A DNA stretch of 64,000 nt from Dyella japonica DSM 16301 (GCF_001010355.1 NZ_JPLA01000043.1:1-64000), one strand, 5' to 3'. Shown: positions 1-10,500, counted from the first letter of the stretch. Made by a program: numbers and translations. The notes: generated from the sequence alone by a model not told the origin.

Positions 1-33
1 CCCGGAGGGGAGAGGGAGAACACCACCTCGGCA

Positions 34-1047
34 TCACCCAAAAAACTGCCGAAACGCCGCCACCGTCCGCACCACACCCTCATCATCAACATCCAGATGC
101 GTCACCAAGCGCAACGTTGGCAGATACCCGATGCTGATGCGGATACCCGCCTGCCGCAAATGGACGTCCAATTCGCGCAGGCGATCGGCGGGCACATCGA
201 TGAACACCATATTGGTGTGCTGCCCAAGCAACTTCACGCCGGGAAGCTCACCCAACCCCGTCGCCAACATGGCCGCGCGAGCGTGATCATCCGCCAACCG
301 CTCCACATGGTGATCCAGCGCGTACTGCGCAGCGGCGGCAAGCATGCCCGCCTGGCGCCAGCCGCCACCGGTCACCTTCTTCCATCGCCGCGCCTTGTCG
401 ATCAACGCCGCGGAGCCGACCAGCACCGAGCCCACCGGCGCACCCAGGCCCTTGGACAGGCAGACCGACACGCTGTCGAACAGGCCGGCAATCTCGCGGG
501 CCGGCACGCCGCTCGCCACGGCGGCGTTGAACAGACGCGCGCCATCCAGATGAAAACCCAGGCCGCGTTCGCGCGCAAAATCACGCGCGGCCTTCAGGTA
601 ATCCAGCGACAGGGCGCGCCCGTGCCAGGTATTTTCCAGCGCCAGCAGGCGCGTGCGCGCGAAATGCGGATCGACCGGCTTGATTGCGGCGGCGAGCTTG
701 TCCAGCGGCAGGCTGCCATCCACGTCGTGCGGGATCGGTTGCGGCTGGATCGAGCCGAGTACGGCGGCACCGCCGCCTTCGAATTTGTAGGTATGCGCAT
801 CGGCGCCCACCAGGTATTCATCGCCGCGCTCGCAATGCGACATCAGCGCGATGAGGTTCGATTGCGTGCCGGTGGGTACGAACACCGCCGCCTCGAAACC
901 GAGATCGGCGGCCAGCCGCTGCTGCAGCGCGTTCACCGTGGGATCTTCGCCATAGACATCGTCGCCCACGGCGGCTTCCAGCATGGCCGCACGCATGGCC
1001 GGGGTGGGACGGGTGACGGTATCGCTGCGCAGGTCGATGAGTTCCAC
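34..1047 (-). CDS. ltaE: Low-specificity L-threonine aldolase
   Basis: PLP enzyme of the cytosol that cleaves L-threonine or allo-threonine to glycine and acetaldehyde. The 337-residue protein has the usual family length and begins MELIDLRSDTVTRPT, the conserved opening of threonine aldolases. Visible motifs are the aspartate that pairs with the PLP ring in FHLDGARLFNA (Asp168, Arg171) and the Schiff-base lysine in CLSKGLGAPVGS (Lys199). It is transcribed away from the ABC transporter gene to its right, and its downstream neighbour lies outside the window. The glycine it makes could feed the GcvT/GcvH cleavage system near the other end, which is an inference only. Confidence 0.93.
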   Translation of the reverse strand: MELIDLRSDTVTRPTPAMRAAMLEAAVGDDVYGEDPTVNALQQRLAADLGFEAAVFVPTGTQSNLIALMSHCERGDEYLVGADAHTYKFEGGGAAVLGSIQPQPIPHDVDGSLPLDKLAAAIKPVDPHFARTRLLALENTWHGRALSLDYLKAARDFARERGLGFHLDGARLFNAAVASGVPAREIAGLFDSVSVCLSKGLGAPVGSVLVGSAALIDKARRWKKVTGGGWRQAGMLAAAAQYALDHHVERLADDHARAAMLATGLGELPGVKLLGQHTNMVFIDVPADRLRELDVHLRQAGIRISIGYLPTLRLVTHLDVDDEGVVRTVAAFRQFFG

Positions 1048-1178
1048 GATGGACTTCCGGTAGCTGGATCAGACCCCGAGTTTGAACGCTCGCTTTGGCA
1101 GAATCAAAGGCCACGGGCCTGACGGGCAGCAGCGGCTTGGGCTAGCCTTGTGATCGGGTCTCCGCATGAGGCGAGGGC

Positions 1179-2942
1179 ATGTCGTTCCTGCATCTGTATG
1201 TCCGTGTCATCGCGTTGCTGGCACCGGAAAAGAAGCTGGCGATCACCCTGGCGCTGGCCAACCTGGCGCTGGCCGGGGTGTTCTTCCTTGAGCCGGTGCT
1301 GTTTGGCCGTGTGGTGGATGCACTGGGCAGCACGCATGCCGGGGATGCGCCCCGTCTGATCGCACTATGGGCCGGTGTTGGCTTTGCCGGCGTGCTGGCC
1401 AATGTGTGGGTGTCGCTGCATGCGGACCGGCTCGCGCATCGCCGGCGCCTCGCCGCGATCGCCTTGTTCTTCGAACATGCCGCGGCCATGCCGATGTCGT
1501 TCCACGGTGAATATCACACGGGCCGGCTGTCGCGCATCATGAACGTGGGCGTCAGCAACCTGTTCAATCTCTGGCTGAGTTTCTTCCGTGAACACCTGGC
1601 CACCTTGCTGTCGATCTTCGTGATGGTGCCCGTGGCGCTGTGGATCAACTGGAAGCTGGCGCTGCTGATGATTGCGCTGCTGTTGTGCTTTTCCATCTTC
1701 AACGCCATCGCCGTGCAGCGCACGCACAAGGCGCAGGGCGAAGTGGAGGAGCTGCACCACGAGATCGCCACGCGTGCCGGCGACGTGTTCGGTAACGTCA
1801 CGGTGGTGCAGAGTTTCACGCGCCTTGCGGCCGAATCGCGTGCGCTGCACGAGCTGATGACGCGCACGCTCAATGCGCAATATCCGGTGCTGCGCGGCTG
1901 GGCGATCCTCTCAGTGCTCAATCGCGCGGCGAGCACGCTCACCATTGTGGCGATTTTTGCGGTGGGCGCGGCGCTGCATGCGCGTGGCGAGATCAGCGTG
2001 GGCGGCATCGTCAGCTTCGTGGGTTTCTCCATGCTGCTGATCGGCCGGCTGGAGCAGTTCGCCACCTTCCTTTCGAATCTGTTCTTCCAGTCGCAATCGC
2101 TGCGCGATTTCTTCACCGTGCTCGACCGCCAGTCGGAGATTGCCGATCGCCCGGGTGCCATCGCCCTGCCCCGCGTGCGTGGCGAGGTGGTGTTCGAACA
2201 GGTGAGCTTTGGCTACGACCCGGTGCAGCCGGCCCTGCACGAGCTCAATTTCCGCGCGGCACCCGGCAGCACCATCGCCCTGGTCGGCCCGACCGGCGCA
2301 GGCAAGAGCACGGCATTGAGCCTGCTCTATCGCGCTTACGATCCCAGCGCGGGTCGAGTGACCGTCGATGGCCACGATGTCCGCGATGTCACGCTGGAAT
2401 CGCTGCGACAGAACATCGGCGTGGTGTTCCAGGATGCCGGCATGTTCTATCGCTCGATCCTCGACAATCTGCGCGTGGGCAATCCGGAAGCCGAGCCCGG
2501 CCAGATCGATGCCGCCGTGGCCGCCGCCGAAGCGGCCGCGTTCATCGCACGCAAGCCCGCGGGACTGGAAACGCTGGTCGCCGAACGCGGCCGCTCACTC
2601 TCGGGCGGCGAGCGCCAGCGCCTGGCGATTGCACGTGCGATGTTGAAGGACGCGCCGATCCTGATACTCGACGAAGCGACCAGCGCGCTCGACAACGCCA
2701 CCGAGGCACGCATACAGCGCGCGCTGGATCGCTTGACCATCGGCCGCACCACGTTCGTGATCGCGCATCGCCTGTCGACCGTGCGCAACGCCGACCTCAT
2801 CCTGGTACTGGATCAGGGACGATTGGTGGAACAGGGGCGTTATGCCGAGCTGATCGCCCAGGGTGGACTGTTCGCCCGCCTGGCGCAGGAAGGCCAGTTC
2901 GCGCCGGATGCACCGGACGATCCGGTAGCCACTGACGCTTAG
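1179..2942 (+). CDS. ABC exporter, fused permease and ATPase, glucan-exporter (NdvA/ChvA) like
   Basis: Inner-membrane half-transporter of 587 residues that would work as a homodimer. The first 300 residues hold about six membrane helices of the type I exporter fold. The ATPase follows, with Walker A GPTGAGKST (about residue 370), signature LSGGERQR (about 474) and Walker B ILILDEATSALD. The N-terminal wording (LANLALAGVFFLEPVLFGRVVDAL) resembles cyclic beta-1,2-glucan exporters NdvA/ChvA. The substrate cannot be proved from sequence, and no glucan synthase gene is in the window. It is monocistronic and converges on lptG. Confidence 0.85.
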   Translation: MSFLHLYVRVIALLAPEKKLAITLALANLALAGVFFLEPVLFGRVVDALGSTHAGDAPRLIALWAGVGFAGVLANVWVSLHADRLAHRRRLAAIALFFEHAAAMPMSFHGEYHTGRLSRIMNVGVSNLFNLWLSFFREHLATLLSIFVMVPVALWINWKLALLMIALLLCFSIFNAIAVQRTHKAQGEVEELHHEIATRAGDVFGNVTVVQSFTRLAAESRALHELMTRTLNAQYPVLRGWAILSVLNRAASTLTIVAIFAVGAALHARGEISVGGIVSFVGFSMLLIGRLEQFATFLSNLFFQSQSLRDFFTVLDRQSEIADRPGAIALPRVRGEVVFEQVSFGYDPVQPALHELNFRAAPGSTIALVGPTGAGKSTALSLLYRAYDPSAGRVTVDGHDVRDVTLESLRQNIGVVFQDAGMFYRSILDNLRVGNPEAEPGQIDAAVAAAEAAAFIARKPAGLETLVAERGRSLSGGERQRLAIARAMLKDAPILILDEATSALDNATEARIQRALDRLTIGRTTFVIAHRLSTVRNADLILVLDQGRLVEQGRYAELIAQGGLFARLAQEGQFAPDAPDDPVATDA

Positions 2943-2990
2943 CTGTACGTGATGGCCATGGCCACGCCGCCCATACCGGGCGGTGCCACA

Positions 2991-4094
2991 TCAGCCGTGT
3001 TTTCGGAAATACACCCAGGCGATCACCGCCAGGATCAAGGCGGGCAACACATTGGCCACCAGCGGCGGCACGCCATAGACGGTGCCGAAGTTCACCATCG
3101 CCTTCTGCAGGAAGTACCAGCCGATGGCCAGCAGCATGCCGATGAACATGCGCTTGCCCAGGCCGCCGGAACGCAGGGTGCCGAACGAGAACGGCATCGC
3201 CAGCAGGACCAGCACCAGCACGTTGAGCGGATACAGCGCGCGCGTCCAGAACGCGGAGGCATACACGCCCGGATTCTGGCCGTTCTGCTCGAGGTAGGTG
3301 ATGTTGCGGCGCAGGTCGCGCATTGGCAGGTATTGCGGCTGGATCACCGACTGCTCCAGCACCTGCGGATTGAGCTTGGAATCCCAGGTCTGGCTGTCGG
3401 CCGTGGTGGAGTGCGTGCCGGCATCGTCGAGCGTGGTGCTGCGCACCTTGCTCATTACCCACTGGTGACCGTCGTGTTCGGCTGTCTGTGCCCAGTCGAA
3501 GCGCTTCACCTGGCCGTCCGGCGTAAGCGTGAACACGCGCACGTCATGCAACTGCACGGTGCTGTGCGTCGCCGTGTGTTTGGCCATCCATCCCTTGGCA
3601 TTGATGACGCGATCGCCATCGCGCGCCCACAGGCCGGATTCGCCGCCCAGGCCCACGTTGTTGGATTTCAGGCGCAACTGCATCGCTTGCGCCTGCTGGT
3701 CGCCCCAGGGCGCCGCCGTTTCGCCCAGGATCACCACGCCGACCACGAGGATGGCCACCACGCCCACCGCCGACGCCGCGATGCGCAGCTTGGACAGGCC
3801 GCAGGCGCGCAGCGCGGTGAGCTCGTTGGTGGCCGCCAGGCCGCCCAGGCCGAGCAGGCCGCCGATCAGCGCCGCGTTGCCAAACATCTCGTACAGTCGG
3901 CGCGGGAAGGTGACCAGCACGTACACCACCGCGTTGGTCACCGTGTAGCCGTTCTTGCCCACGTTGCCGAGCTGGCGCAGGAACTGGAACACCGCATCGA
4001 GACCGGTGATCACCAGCCATACGGTGAGCATGGCGCCGAGGACCGTGGTGCCGACCAGCCAGTCGACGCGCCGGATGCGCAGTGCAGCCATCAC
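2991..4094 (-). CDS. lptG: LPS export permease LptG
   Basis: Inner-membrane subunit of the LptB2FG ABC exporter that extracts lipopolysaccharide from the inner membrane and passes it to LptC. The 367-residue protein has the family layout: an N-terminal helix pair after RRVDWLVGTTVLGAMLTVWL, a large periplasmic beta domain in the middle, and three C-terminal helices ending in the short cytoplasmic tail AWVYFRKHG. Its ATG overlaps the lptF stop as ATGA, so the two subunits are translationally coupled. The ATPase gene lptB is not in the window. Confidence 0.95.
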   Translation of the reverse strand: MMAALRIRRVDWLVGTTVLGAMLTVWLVITGLDAVFQFLRQLGNVGKNGYTVTNAVVYVLVTFPRRLYEMFGNAALIGGLLGLGGLAATNELTALRACGLSKLRIAASAVGVVAILVVGVVILGETAAPWGDQQAQAMQLRLKSNNVGLGGESGLWARDGDRVINAKGWMAKHTATHSTVQLHDVRVFTLTPDGQVKRFDWAQTAEHDGHQWVMSKVRSTTLDDAGTHSTTADSQTWDSKLNPQVLEQSVIQPQYLPMRDLRRNITYLEQNGQNPGVYASAFWTRALYPLNVLVLVLLAMPFSFGTLRSGGLGKRMFIGMLLAIGWYFLQKAMVNFGTVYGVPPLVANVLPALILAVIAWVYFRKHG

Positions 4095-5194
4095 GCACCT
4101 GCCTTGCGCGGTTTACGCGGCGAGTATTGGTTCTGGAACATGCGGGCCGCCACGGCAAACACCAGCAAGGTCACCATCCACATCGGGAACGAGTGGTGCC
4201 AGTGGCCCTTGATGATCTGGCCGCGGCAGATCGCCAGCAGCAGGTAGTAGAAATAGAACGTGAGGATGGCCAGGAACATGCGCCCGAAGCGCGGCTCGCG
4301 CGGACTCTGGCGCGACAGCGGCAAGGCCAACGCCAGCAGCACCAGGGTCATCGCCGGAGCGATTGTGCGCCAGGCGAACTCGGCGCGCGTGTCCGGATTG
4401 TCGGTGCGCAGCAGCTGCGCCAGGGTCATCGAGTGCGCGGGATCTTCGGCATCCTCATCGGACTGGATGCTGTCCAGCGAGGCGTCGTTGCGCTCGTATT
4501 TCATCTTGCGCCAGTTGTCCGCGCCCAGCGGGATGTCGTACTGGAAGCCGTTCCACAGCGCGAGGAAACGCCCGCTGCCGTCGGTTTCCTGATACAGCTG
4601 GCCGTGCTTGCCGGTGACCAGCTTCAGGTGCGGCACGTTGTCGTGGCCCATGCGCTCGGTGGCGATGAAGGTGTTGCCCAGCGTGCTGCCGTCGCGGCTC
4701 AGCTCATCGACGAAGATGATGCCGCCCTTGCCCGGCAGCGGGGTGAAACGTCCGGCGTCCAGGCCCGCGGCAATCACCGAGCGATTGGCCGCGGCCACCA
4801 GCTGGTCGGAGGTGCGCGCGGCCCAGGGGCCCAGCCATAACGCCACCATGCCGACCAGGATGGCCAGGATCACGGCCAGGATGGACACCGGACGAAGCAA
4901 GCCGTTCGGACCCATGCCGGAGGACGCCAGCACGTGCATCTCGCTCTCGCGATACATGCGGCCCAGGCCGTTGAGGATGCCCAGGAAGGCCGCCAGCGGC
5001 AGCAGGGTCGACAGGCCGTCGAGCATGTTCAGGCCCAGCACCTGGAACATCACGCTGGCCGGAAAGCTGCCGTTCGCCACCTGCTGCAGGACGTGCGCAA
5101 ACGAGGTGCCGGCCATGACAGCCAGCAGCACGATGGCGGTAGCGGCCACGGTTTGTGCCAGCTCACGCAGGAAATAACGATCGAGGATGCTCAG
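4091..5194 (-). CDS. lptF: LPS export permease LptF, probable CTG start
   Basis: Partner subunit of LptG in the LPS exporter. The conserved LptF opening LSILDRYFLRELAQT lies upstream of the first GTG (5149), but an in-frame TGA stops the frame a few codons before it and no ATG, GTG or TTG lies between. The only sensible initiator is CTG at 5194-5192, with TGAGGA at 5206-5201 six bases ahead as an ideal ribosome binding site. This gives 367 residues, the same as LptG. The GTG start would give 352 residues and lose the conserved amphipathic N-terminus. The gene diverges from pepA. Confidence 0.92.
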   Translation of the reverse strand: MSILDRYFLRELAQTVAATAIVLLAVMAGTSFAHVLQQVANGSFPASVMFQVLGLNMLDGLSTLLPLAAFLGILNGLGRMYRESEMHVLASSGMGPNGLLRPVSILAVILAILVGMVALWLGPWAARTSDQLVAAANRSVIAAGLDAGRFTPLPGKGGIIFVDELSRDGSTLGNTFIATERMGHDNVPHLKLVTGKHGQLYQETDGSGRFLALWNGFQYDIPLGADNWRKMKYERNDASLDSIQSDEDAEDPAHSMTLAQLLRTDNPDTRAEFAWRTIAPAMTLVLLALALPLSRQSPREPRFGRMFLAILTFYFYYLLLAICRGQIIKGHWHHSFPMWMVTLLVFAVAARMFQNQYSPRKPRKAGA

Positions 5195-5206
5195 AACCGG
5201 TCCTCA
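5195..5206 (-). promoter_or_regulatory. Ribosome binding site that decides the lptF start
   Basis: On the minus strand TGAGGA (5206-5201) is followed by the six-base spacer CCGGTT and then CTG (5194-5192). The TGA of this site is itself the in-frame stop that excludes any longer form. No canonical start codon with a comparable site exists between here and GTG 5149. Confidence 0.7.
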
Positions 5207-5386
5207 GGCATGGTCGAACCCGCACGCGTCGCACGGGACAAGAAACAACTGCGAAGTGTACGGGTTGGAGGGACAGTTTCTCGACATGCGATAAGATGAA
5301 GGGCTTGGCGCCGCCCCGCCCCGGGCGCGGCAATCCCCAAGTCTAGCCTGTCCGGGCCTTGCCGGACCTTTCCGTAGGACTTCTCC

Positions 5387-6877
5387 ATGACTCTCCAGTT
5401 CAGCCTTGGCTCCGCCGCTCCCGAATCCGTCGAAACCCCCTGCGTGGTGGTCGGCGTCTATGAGAACGGTCTGCTCACCAGTGCCGCCGCCCGCGTGGAC
5501 ACCGCTGCGCACGGCGCCATCAAGCGCCAGGTGGAGAGCGGGGACATCAACGGCAAGGCCGGCACCACGGCCGTGCTGTTCGCGCCGGAGGGCGTGGCAG
5601 CCAAGCGTGTGCTGGTGGTGGGTCTGGGAACGCAGAAGACCTTCGACGGTGCACGCTACCAAAAGATAAACATCGAAGCCGCGCGCGCCCTGGGCCGCCT
5701 GCCGCTGGACAGCGCCGTGTCCTACCTCACCGAGGTGGACGTGCCCGGTCACGATGCCTCCTGGCGCGTGCGCGTGGCCGCCCTGGCCGCCGACTACGCC
5801 GCCTACCGCTATACCGCCACCTTCAAGCCGCGCGAAAAGTCCGCGCAGCCGGAACTGACCGCGATCGCCTTTGCCGGCGCCGACGATGCCAAGCCGGGCC
5901 TCGCCCAGGCCGCTGCCATCGCCGAAGGCGTGCGCTTCGCCCGTGAGCTGGCCAATCTGCCGCCCAATATCTGCAACCCCGCCTATATCGCCGCGCAGGC
6001 CGAACAGTTCGCCGCGCAGCACGACAAGGTGAGCTGCACGGTGCTCGACCACGAGAAGATGGAAGAACTGCGCTTCGGCTCGCTGCTGGCCGTGGGCCGC
6101 GGCTCGGCCAACAAGCCCAAGCTCGTGATCCTTGAATACAAGGGCGGCGTGGAAGGCGACAAGCCGTACGCCTTCGTCGGCAAGGGCATCACCTTCGACA
6201 CCGGCGGCATCAGCCTCAAGCCCGGCCCGGGCATGGAAGAAATGAAGTTCGACATGGGCGGCGCCGCCGGCGTGCTCGGCAGCTTCGTCGCCGCGGTGAA
6301 GCTCGGCGTGCCGGTGAACCTGGTGTGCGTGGTGCCGGCCGTGGAAAACATGCCCGATGGCGACAGCTACCGCCCCAGCGACGTGCTGACCAGCCTCTCG
6401 GGACTGACCATCGAAGTGCTCAATACCGATGCCGAAGGCCGCCTGATCCTGTGCGATGCGCTGACCTATACCGCGCAGACCTTCCAGCCGAAGGTGATGA
6501 TCGATGCCGCCACGCTGACCGGCGCCTGCGTCATCGCGCTGGGCAAGCACGCCAGCGGTTTGATGAGCAAGCATGACGATCTGGCCGCCGAACTGATCGC
6601 CGCCGGCGAAACCACGCTCGATCGCGCATGGCGCCTGCCGCTGTGGGACGACTACCAGGTGCAGCTGGAATCGGGCTTTGCCGACGTCGCCAACATCGGC
6701 GGCAAGAACGCCGGCGCTATCACCGCCGGCTGCTTCCTGGCGCGCTTTACCGAAGGCCAGCGCTGGGCGCACCTGGACATCGCCGGTACCGCGTGGGACG
6801 AAGGCCGCAAGGGTCTGGCCACCGGCCGCCCGGTGTCGCTGCTGGTGCAGTGGCTGATGGATCAGGCGAGTAAGTAA
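5387..6877 (+). CDS. pepA: Leucyl aminopeptidase PepA
   Basis: Cytosolic M17 metallo-aminopeptidase that removes N-terminal residues, preferring leucine. In E. coli PepA is also a DNA-binding architectural and regulatory protein. The 496-residue length is normal. The metal and catalytic motifs are present in order: VGKGITFDTGGISLKPG with the metal lysine and aspartate, the KFDMGGAAG stretch, and the family signature NTDAEGRL. It diverges from lptF across a gap of about 190 bases and is followed by holC, a pepA-holC order common in gammaproteobacteria. Confidence 0.96.
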   Translation: MTLQFSLGSAAPESVETPCVVVGVYENGLLTSAAARVDTAAHGAIKRQVESGDINGKAGTTAVLFAPEGVAAKRVLVVGLGTQKTFDGARYQKINIEAARALGRLPLDSAVSYLTEVDVPGHDASWRVRVAALAADYAAYRYTATFKPREKSAQPELTAIAFAGADDAKPGLAQAAAIAEGVRFARELANLPPNICNPAYIAAQAEQFAAQHDKVSCTVLDHEKMEELRFGSLLAVGRGSANKPKLVILEYKGGVEGDKPYAFVGKGITFDTGGISLKPGPGMEEMKFDMGGAAGVLGSFVAAVKLGVPVNLVCVVPAVENMPDGDSYRPSDVLTSLSGLTIEVLNTDAEGRLILCDALTYTAQTFQPKVMIDAATLTGACVIALGKHASGLMSKHDDLAAELIAAGETTLDRAWRLPLWDDYQVQLESGFADVANIGGKNAGAITAGCFLARFTEGQRWAHLDIAGTAWDEGRKGLATGRPVSLLVQWLMDQASK

Positions 6878-6886
6878 GATCCAGCA

Positions 6887-7050
6887 GTGAGAGGTGAGAA
6901 GTGAGGAGTGAGAGAGGGCGACGTCGACTTCTCTCATTTCATGGGCTGTATGCGCTTCTCGCCGATTCGTTAGAGCAGAAAGCAGTAACTTCTGGCGAGA
7001 GATGGCAATACCGCCACTCTCGCTACTCACTCCTCTCCACTCACTCCTTG
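6887..7050. repeat. GTGAG-rich inverted repeat between pepA and holC
   Basis: A left arm of GTGAG and GAGGTGAGAAG units (6887-6918) is answered by a right arm of CTCAC/CTCTC units (7012-7050). As reverse complement the right arm reads AGTGAGTGGAGAGGAGTGAG, so the two arms can pair imperfectly over about 30 bases around a loop of about 95 bases. It fills nearly the whole pepA-holC gap and ends just before the holC start. It could be a degenerate miniature element or an mRNA processing hairpin. Confidence 0.55.
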
Positions 7051-7055
7051 CCCTT

Positions 7056-7478
7056 ATGCCTCGCGCCGATTTCTATCTGATCGACAAGCCGCGCTTCCGC
7101 GAGCAACCGCTATTGCTGGTGTGTGAGCTGGCTAAGCGGGCGCACGCCGCGCAGCAGCCCACCCTGGTGCTGGCGCGCGACTTTGCGCAAGCGGAGGCCA
7201 TTGACGAGTTGATGTGGGAGTTCGATCCGGACGGCTTCATCACGCACCAGATCGCCGGTGACGATGACGACCACATCACCGCCGTGCTGATCGTGCCGCC
7301 CGGCATCGACACGCCCGACCGTCCGATGCTGATCAATCTGCGCGAAGAGTGTGCGCCGGGCCGCTACGACCGCGTGCTGGAAGTGGTGGCCGCCGATCCC
7401 GCCGAACGCGAGGGTTCGCGTACGCGCTGGACCGAATACAAGCGGCGGCAGTTTGAGGTGAGCAAGCACGATATGTGA
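7056..7478 (+). CDS. holC: DNA polymerase III chi subunit
   Basis: Chi subunit of the clamp-loader complex, which bridges the polymerase III holoenzyme to SSB. The 140-residue product starts MPRADFYLI and carries the family patterns LACELAKRAH-like helix, RDFAQAEAIDELMW and DRPMLINL. The ATG at 7056 is preferred over an in-frame ATG at 7002, because the extra 18 residues would be encoded by the CTCAC repeat arm and match nothing in the family. No strong ribosome binding site is visible, so the pepA transcript may supply translation. Confidence 0.9.
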   Translation: MPRADFYLIDKPRFREQPLLLVCELAKRAHAAQQPTLVLARDFAQAEAIDELMWEFDPDGFITHQIAGDDDDHITAVLIVPPGIDTPDRPMLINLREECAPGRYDRVLEVVAADPAEREGSRTRWTEYKRRQFEVSKHDM

Positions 7479-7497
7479 TGCCGAGCCACGGCGCTCT

Positions 7498-7586
7498 CCT
7501 GTGGGAGCGCACCCTGTGCGCGACTGGCGCTCATGGTGAGGTAACGCTATGTAGCTGCCGTCGCGCACAGGGTGCGCTCCCACAGG
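7498..7586. repeat. Extragenic palindrome, copy 1 of the GGGAGCGCACCC family
   Basis: Arms at 7498-7524 and 7560-7586 are exact 27-base inverted copies with the core GGGAGCGCACCCTGTGCGCG, around a 35-base loop. It sits between the convergent holC and histidine kinase genes, where it could act as a bidirectional transcript end. Three more copies occur at 13118, 20420 and 58744. Confidence 0.85.
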
Positions 7587-7598
7587 GAATCCGTTGCG

Positions 7599-10500
7599 TC
7601 AGTCGTCCACCGACGCCTGCACCACCATCTGCAAGTTGATCGCATCCTGCAGCTGCTCGCCGGTCAGCGGCTTGCGCAGGAAACCATCCATGCCTGCCTC
7701 GCGGGCCCGCGCTTCTTCATCGCCACCCGAACGCGCCGTGATCGCCACGATCGGGATGCGCTGTTCCGATGGCTCGCGTTGACGGATCAGACGGGCGATC
7801 TGGAAACCATCGATGCCCGGCAGGTCCAGGTCCAGCAGGATCACATCGCATGGCGCCTGTGCCAGTTCCGCCAGCGCCGCCAGACCGTTGCCGACATAGC
7901 GCACCTCATGCCCGGCTCGCTCGAGCAGACCGCGTATCACCGCAGCCACGATGACGTCGTCTTCCACCAGCAGGATGCGCAGCGGCGAGGCCTCGACGCC
8001 ATCGCCGCGTTGTGTCGCGGCGGCCAGCGGCTCCTGCGTCACCGGCAGCGGCAGGCGCACGTGGAAGGTGCTGCCAAAAGCGACCTTCGATTCCAGCTCG
8101 ACGCTGCCGCCCATCATCGCCACCAGCTCGCGGCAGATCGCCAGGCCCAGGCCGCTGCCGGCGCGGCGCTGCGGGCCGGTGACCTGCTCGAAGCGCTCGA
8201 ACAGGCGCGCCTGGCTGGCCTCGGGTATGCCCGGGCCGGTATCGATCACGCTGAAGCGCATGCCGTCGTTGGTGCGCCGCACGCGCAGCGTCACGCCGCC
8301 GCGCTCGGTGAACTTCAAGGCGTTATTGGCCAGATTGAGCAACACCTGCTTAATGCGGAGCGCATCGCCGATCATGCGCGGCGGCAGGTCGGTGGGCATG
8401 TCCAGCTCGAAGCGCAAACCCTTGGCGCGCGCCTGGCCCAGCTCCAGTTTCGCCACGTCTTCAATCAGCGTGCGCGGATCGAACGGCGCGTTGTCCAGCT
8501 CGAGCTTGCCCGCTTCGATGCGCGCCAGGTCGAGTGCATCGTTGACCAGCTTGAGCAGCATGCTGCCCGAGCGCTGCATCGCTTCGGCGTAGTCGCGCTG
8601 CGTGCGGCTGAGCGTGGTGGTCAGCAACAGCTCCGCCATGCCCATCACGCCCGTCATCGGCGTGCGGATCTCGTGGCTGAGCGTGGCGAGGAATTGCGTC
8701 TTGGCAGCGCTGGCCTGCTCGGCCAGGCGACTGCGCTGTTCCGCCAATTGCATCTGGTGCCGCTCGGCCAGGCGACGGCGCCACGCCTGCAAGCCCAGCC
8801 ATGCCAGCAGCGCCGCCAGCAACACATACGCACACCACGCCCACCAGCGCGCCCACGGCGGCGCCTGCACGTGGATCTGCAGCGGTTGCGCCAGCTGCGT
8901 CCACACGCCGTCCGCACCCGCGGCCATCACTTCGAGCGTGTAGTCGCCGCGCGGCAGGCCGGTGAGATCGCGCTCGCCGTGGCCGCCGGTATCGACCCAG
9001 CTGTTGTCGAGGCCGGCGAGGCGGAACCGATAGCGGTTCGCGGCGGGATCCACATAGGAAAACACCCGCGTATCCACGATCAGGCCTGAATCGCGCCAGC
9101 CGATGGAAAGGTGACCGGACGGCGGCACCGGCAACTCGCGCACGGCGCCTTCGCGGCGCACGCTGATGCGCGTGAGCGCCAGACGCGGCGGCTCGGTGCT
9201 ACGCGACGGACGATTGGGATTGAAGCCGATCACGCCGCCCAGGGTGGGCGAGTAGATCATGCCGTCGGTCATGCGGCTGAATCCGCGCAGAAATTCGCCG
9301 TTGCTCAGACCATCCTGCAGGCCCAGTTCGTGGAACTGCGCGGTGGCGGGATCGAACCGCCACAGGCCATCGCGGCCGAACACCCACACCCGCTGATGCT
9401 GGTCGACGGCCACGTCGACCACGTTGACCGACGGCCATCCACGCGTGGCGTCGATCTTGCGATCGAGCACCAGGCCATCGTGGTCGTAGTGATAGTGCTC
9501 CAGGCCGTCGGGACGGGCCATCCACAGGCCGTCGTCGGTGAAGTCGAACGCATCCACCGCCTGGCGATTGTCGACGCCGGGCACCGGCTCGAAGTGATCG
9601 CGGTTGCGATCCAGGCGCAGCATGCCGCCGTCGCTGGCGTACCAGAAGGTGCCATCCTTCAGCGTGAGCTGGCTGCCCCAACGGGCCTTTTCCTGCGCGG
9701 GCTGCACGGATACCGCAGTCACCGCCAGCGTGTCCTGGTCGACCCGGAACAGCCCTTCGCCGAAGCTGCGCGCATAGAGCTTGCCGTCGGGTCCCACTTC
9801 CACTTCGAGCGGATGCTTGAGTCCGTGCGCAGCGCCATCGACGGCATCGAGCTTGCCGTTGGCATAGCGGAACAAGGCGCCCTGCACGGTCACCCAAAGA
9901 CGCGACTGCGCATCTTCAGTGAGGCCGAGCACGTCGCCGCGCAGGCCGGAAATCACGTGCTCGACCTTGCCGGTGGACGGCCATAGGCGATCCACGCGAC
10001 CACCGCGCTCACCGACCCAGATCGCACCATCGCGACCACGCGCCACCGCGTAGGCGACCGAATCGCGCAGGCTGTTGTCGTCATCGGGGATATGCGTGAA
10101 GCGGCTGACGCTGTCCCAGCCAGGTGCCAGATAGGCCACGCCGCCATCGAACAAGGCGATCCACAGGCCGCCTTCGCTGTCGGGACGGATCTGCCACACC
10201 CAGGTACCCGGCAGATTGCCGTAGAGCACCGGCTGGTTGGTGACCGCCTCGATCTTGGCGTCATGCGCCTGTTTGAGGAACAGGCCGTGCTGCGTGCCCA
10301 CCCATAGACGTCCGCTGCGGTCACGCACGCTGCTCAGGATGTTGGTATCGGGCAGCTCGCTGCTGCCGACCTGCCGCGCCACGTCGTCCGCGCCGATGAT
10401 GAACAGGCCATGCGAGGAGGCCACGCGGATTTCTTCGCCATCGCCTTCGATGCGCCATGCGTCCAGCGACTTCTCCGGCGAGGCCATCGCGATGGGATGA

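Noticed and set aside
7002-7055. Longer holC start
   Set aside because: The added 18 residues come from the CTCAC repeat arm and precede the conserved MPRADFYLI opening.
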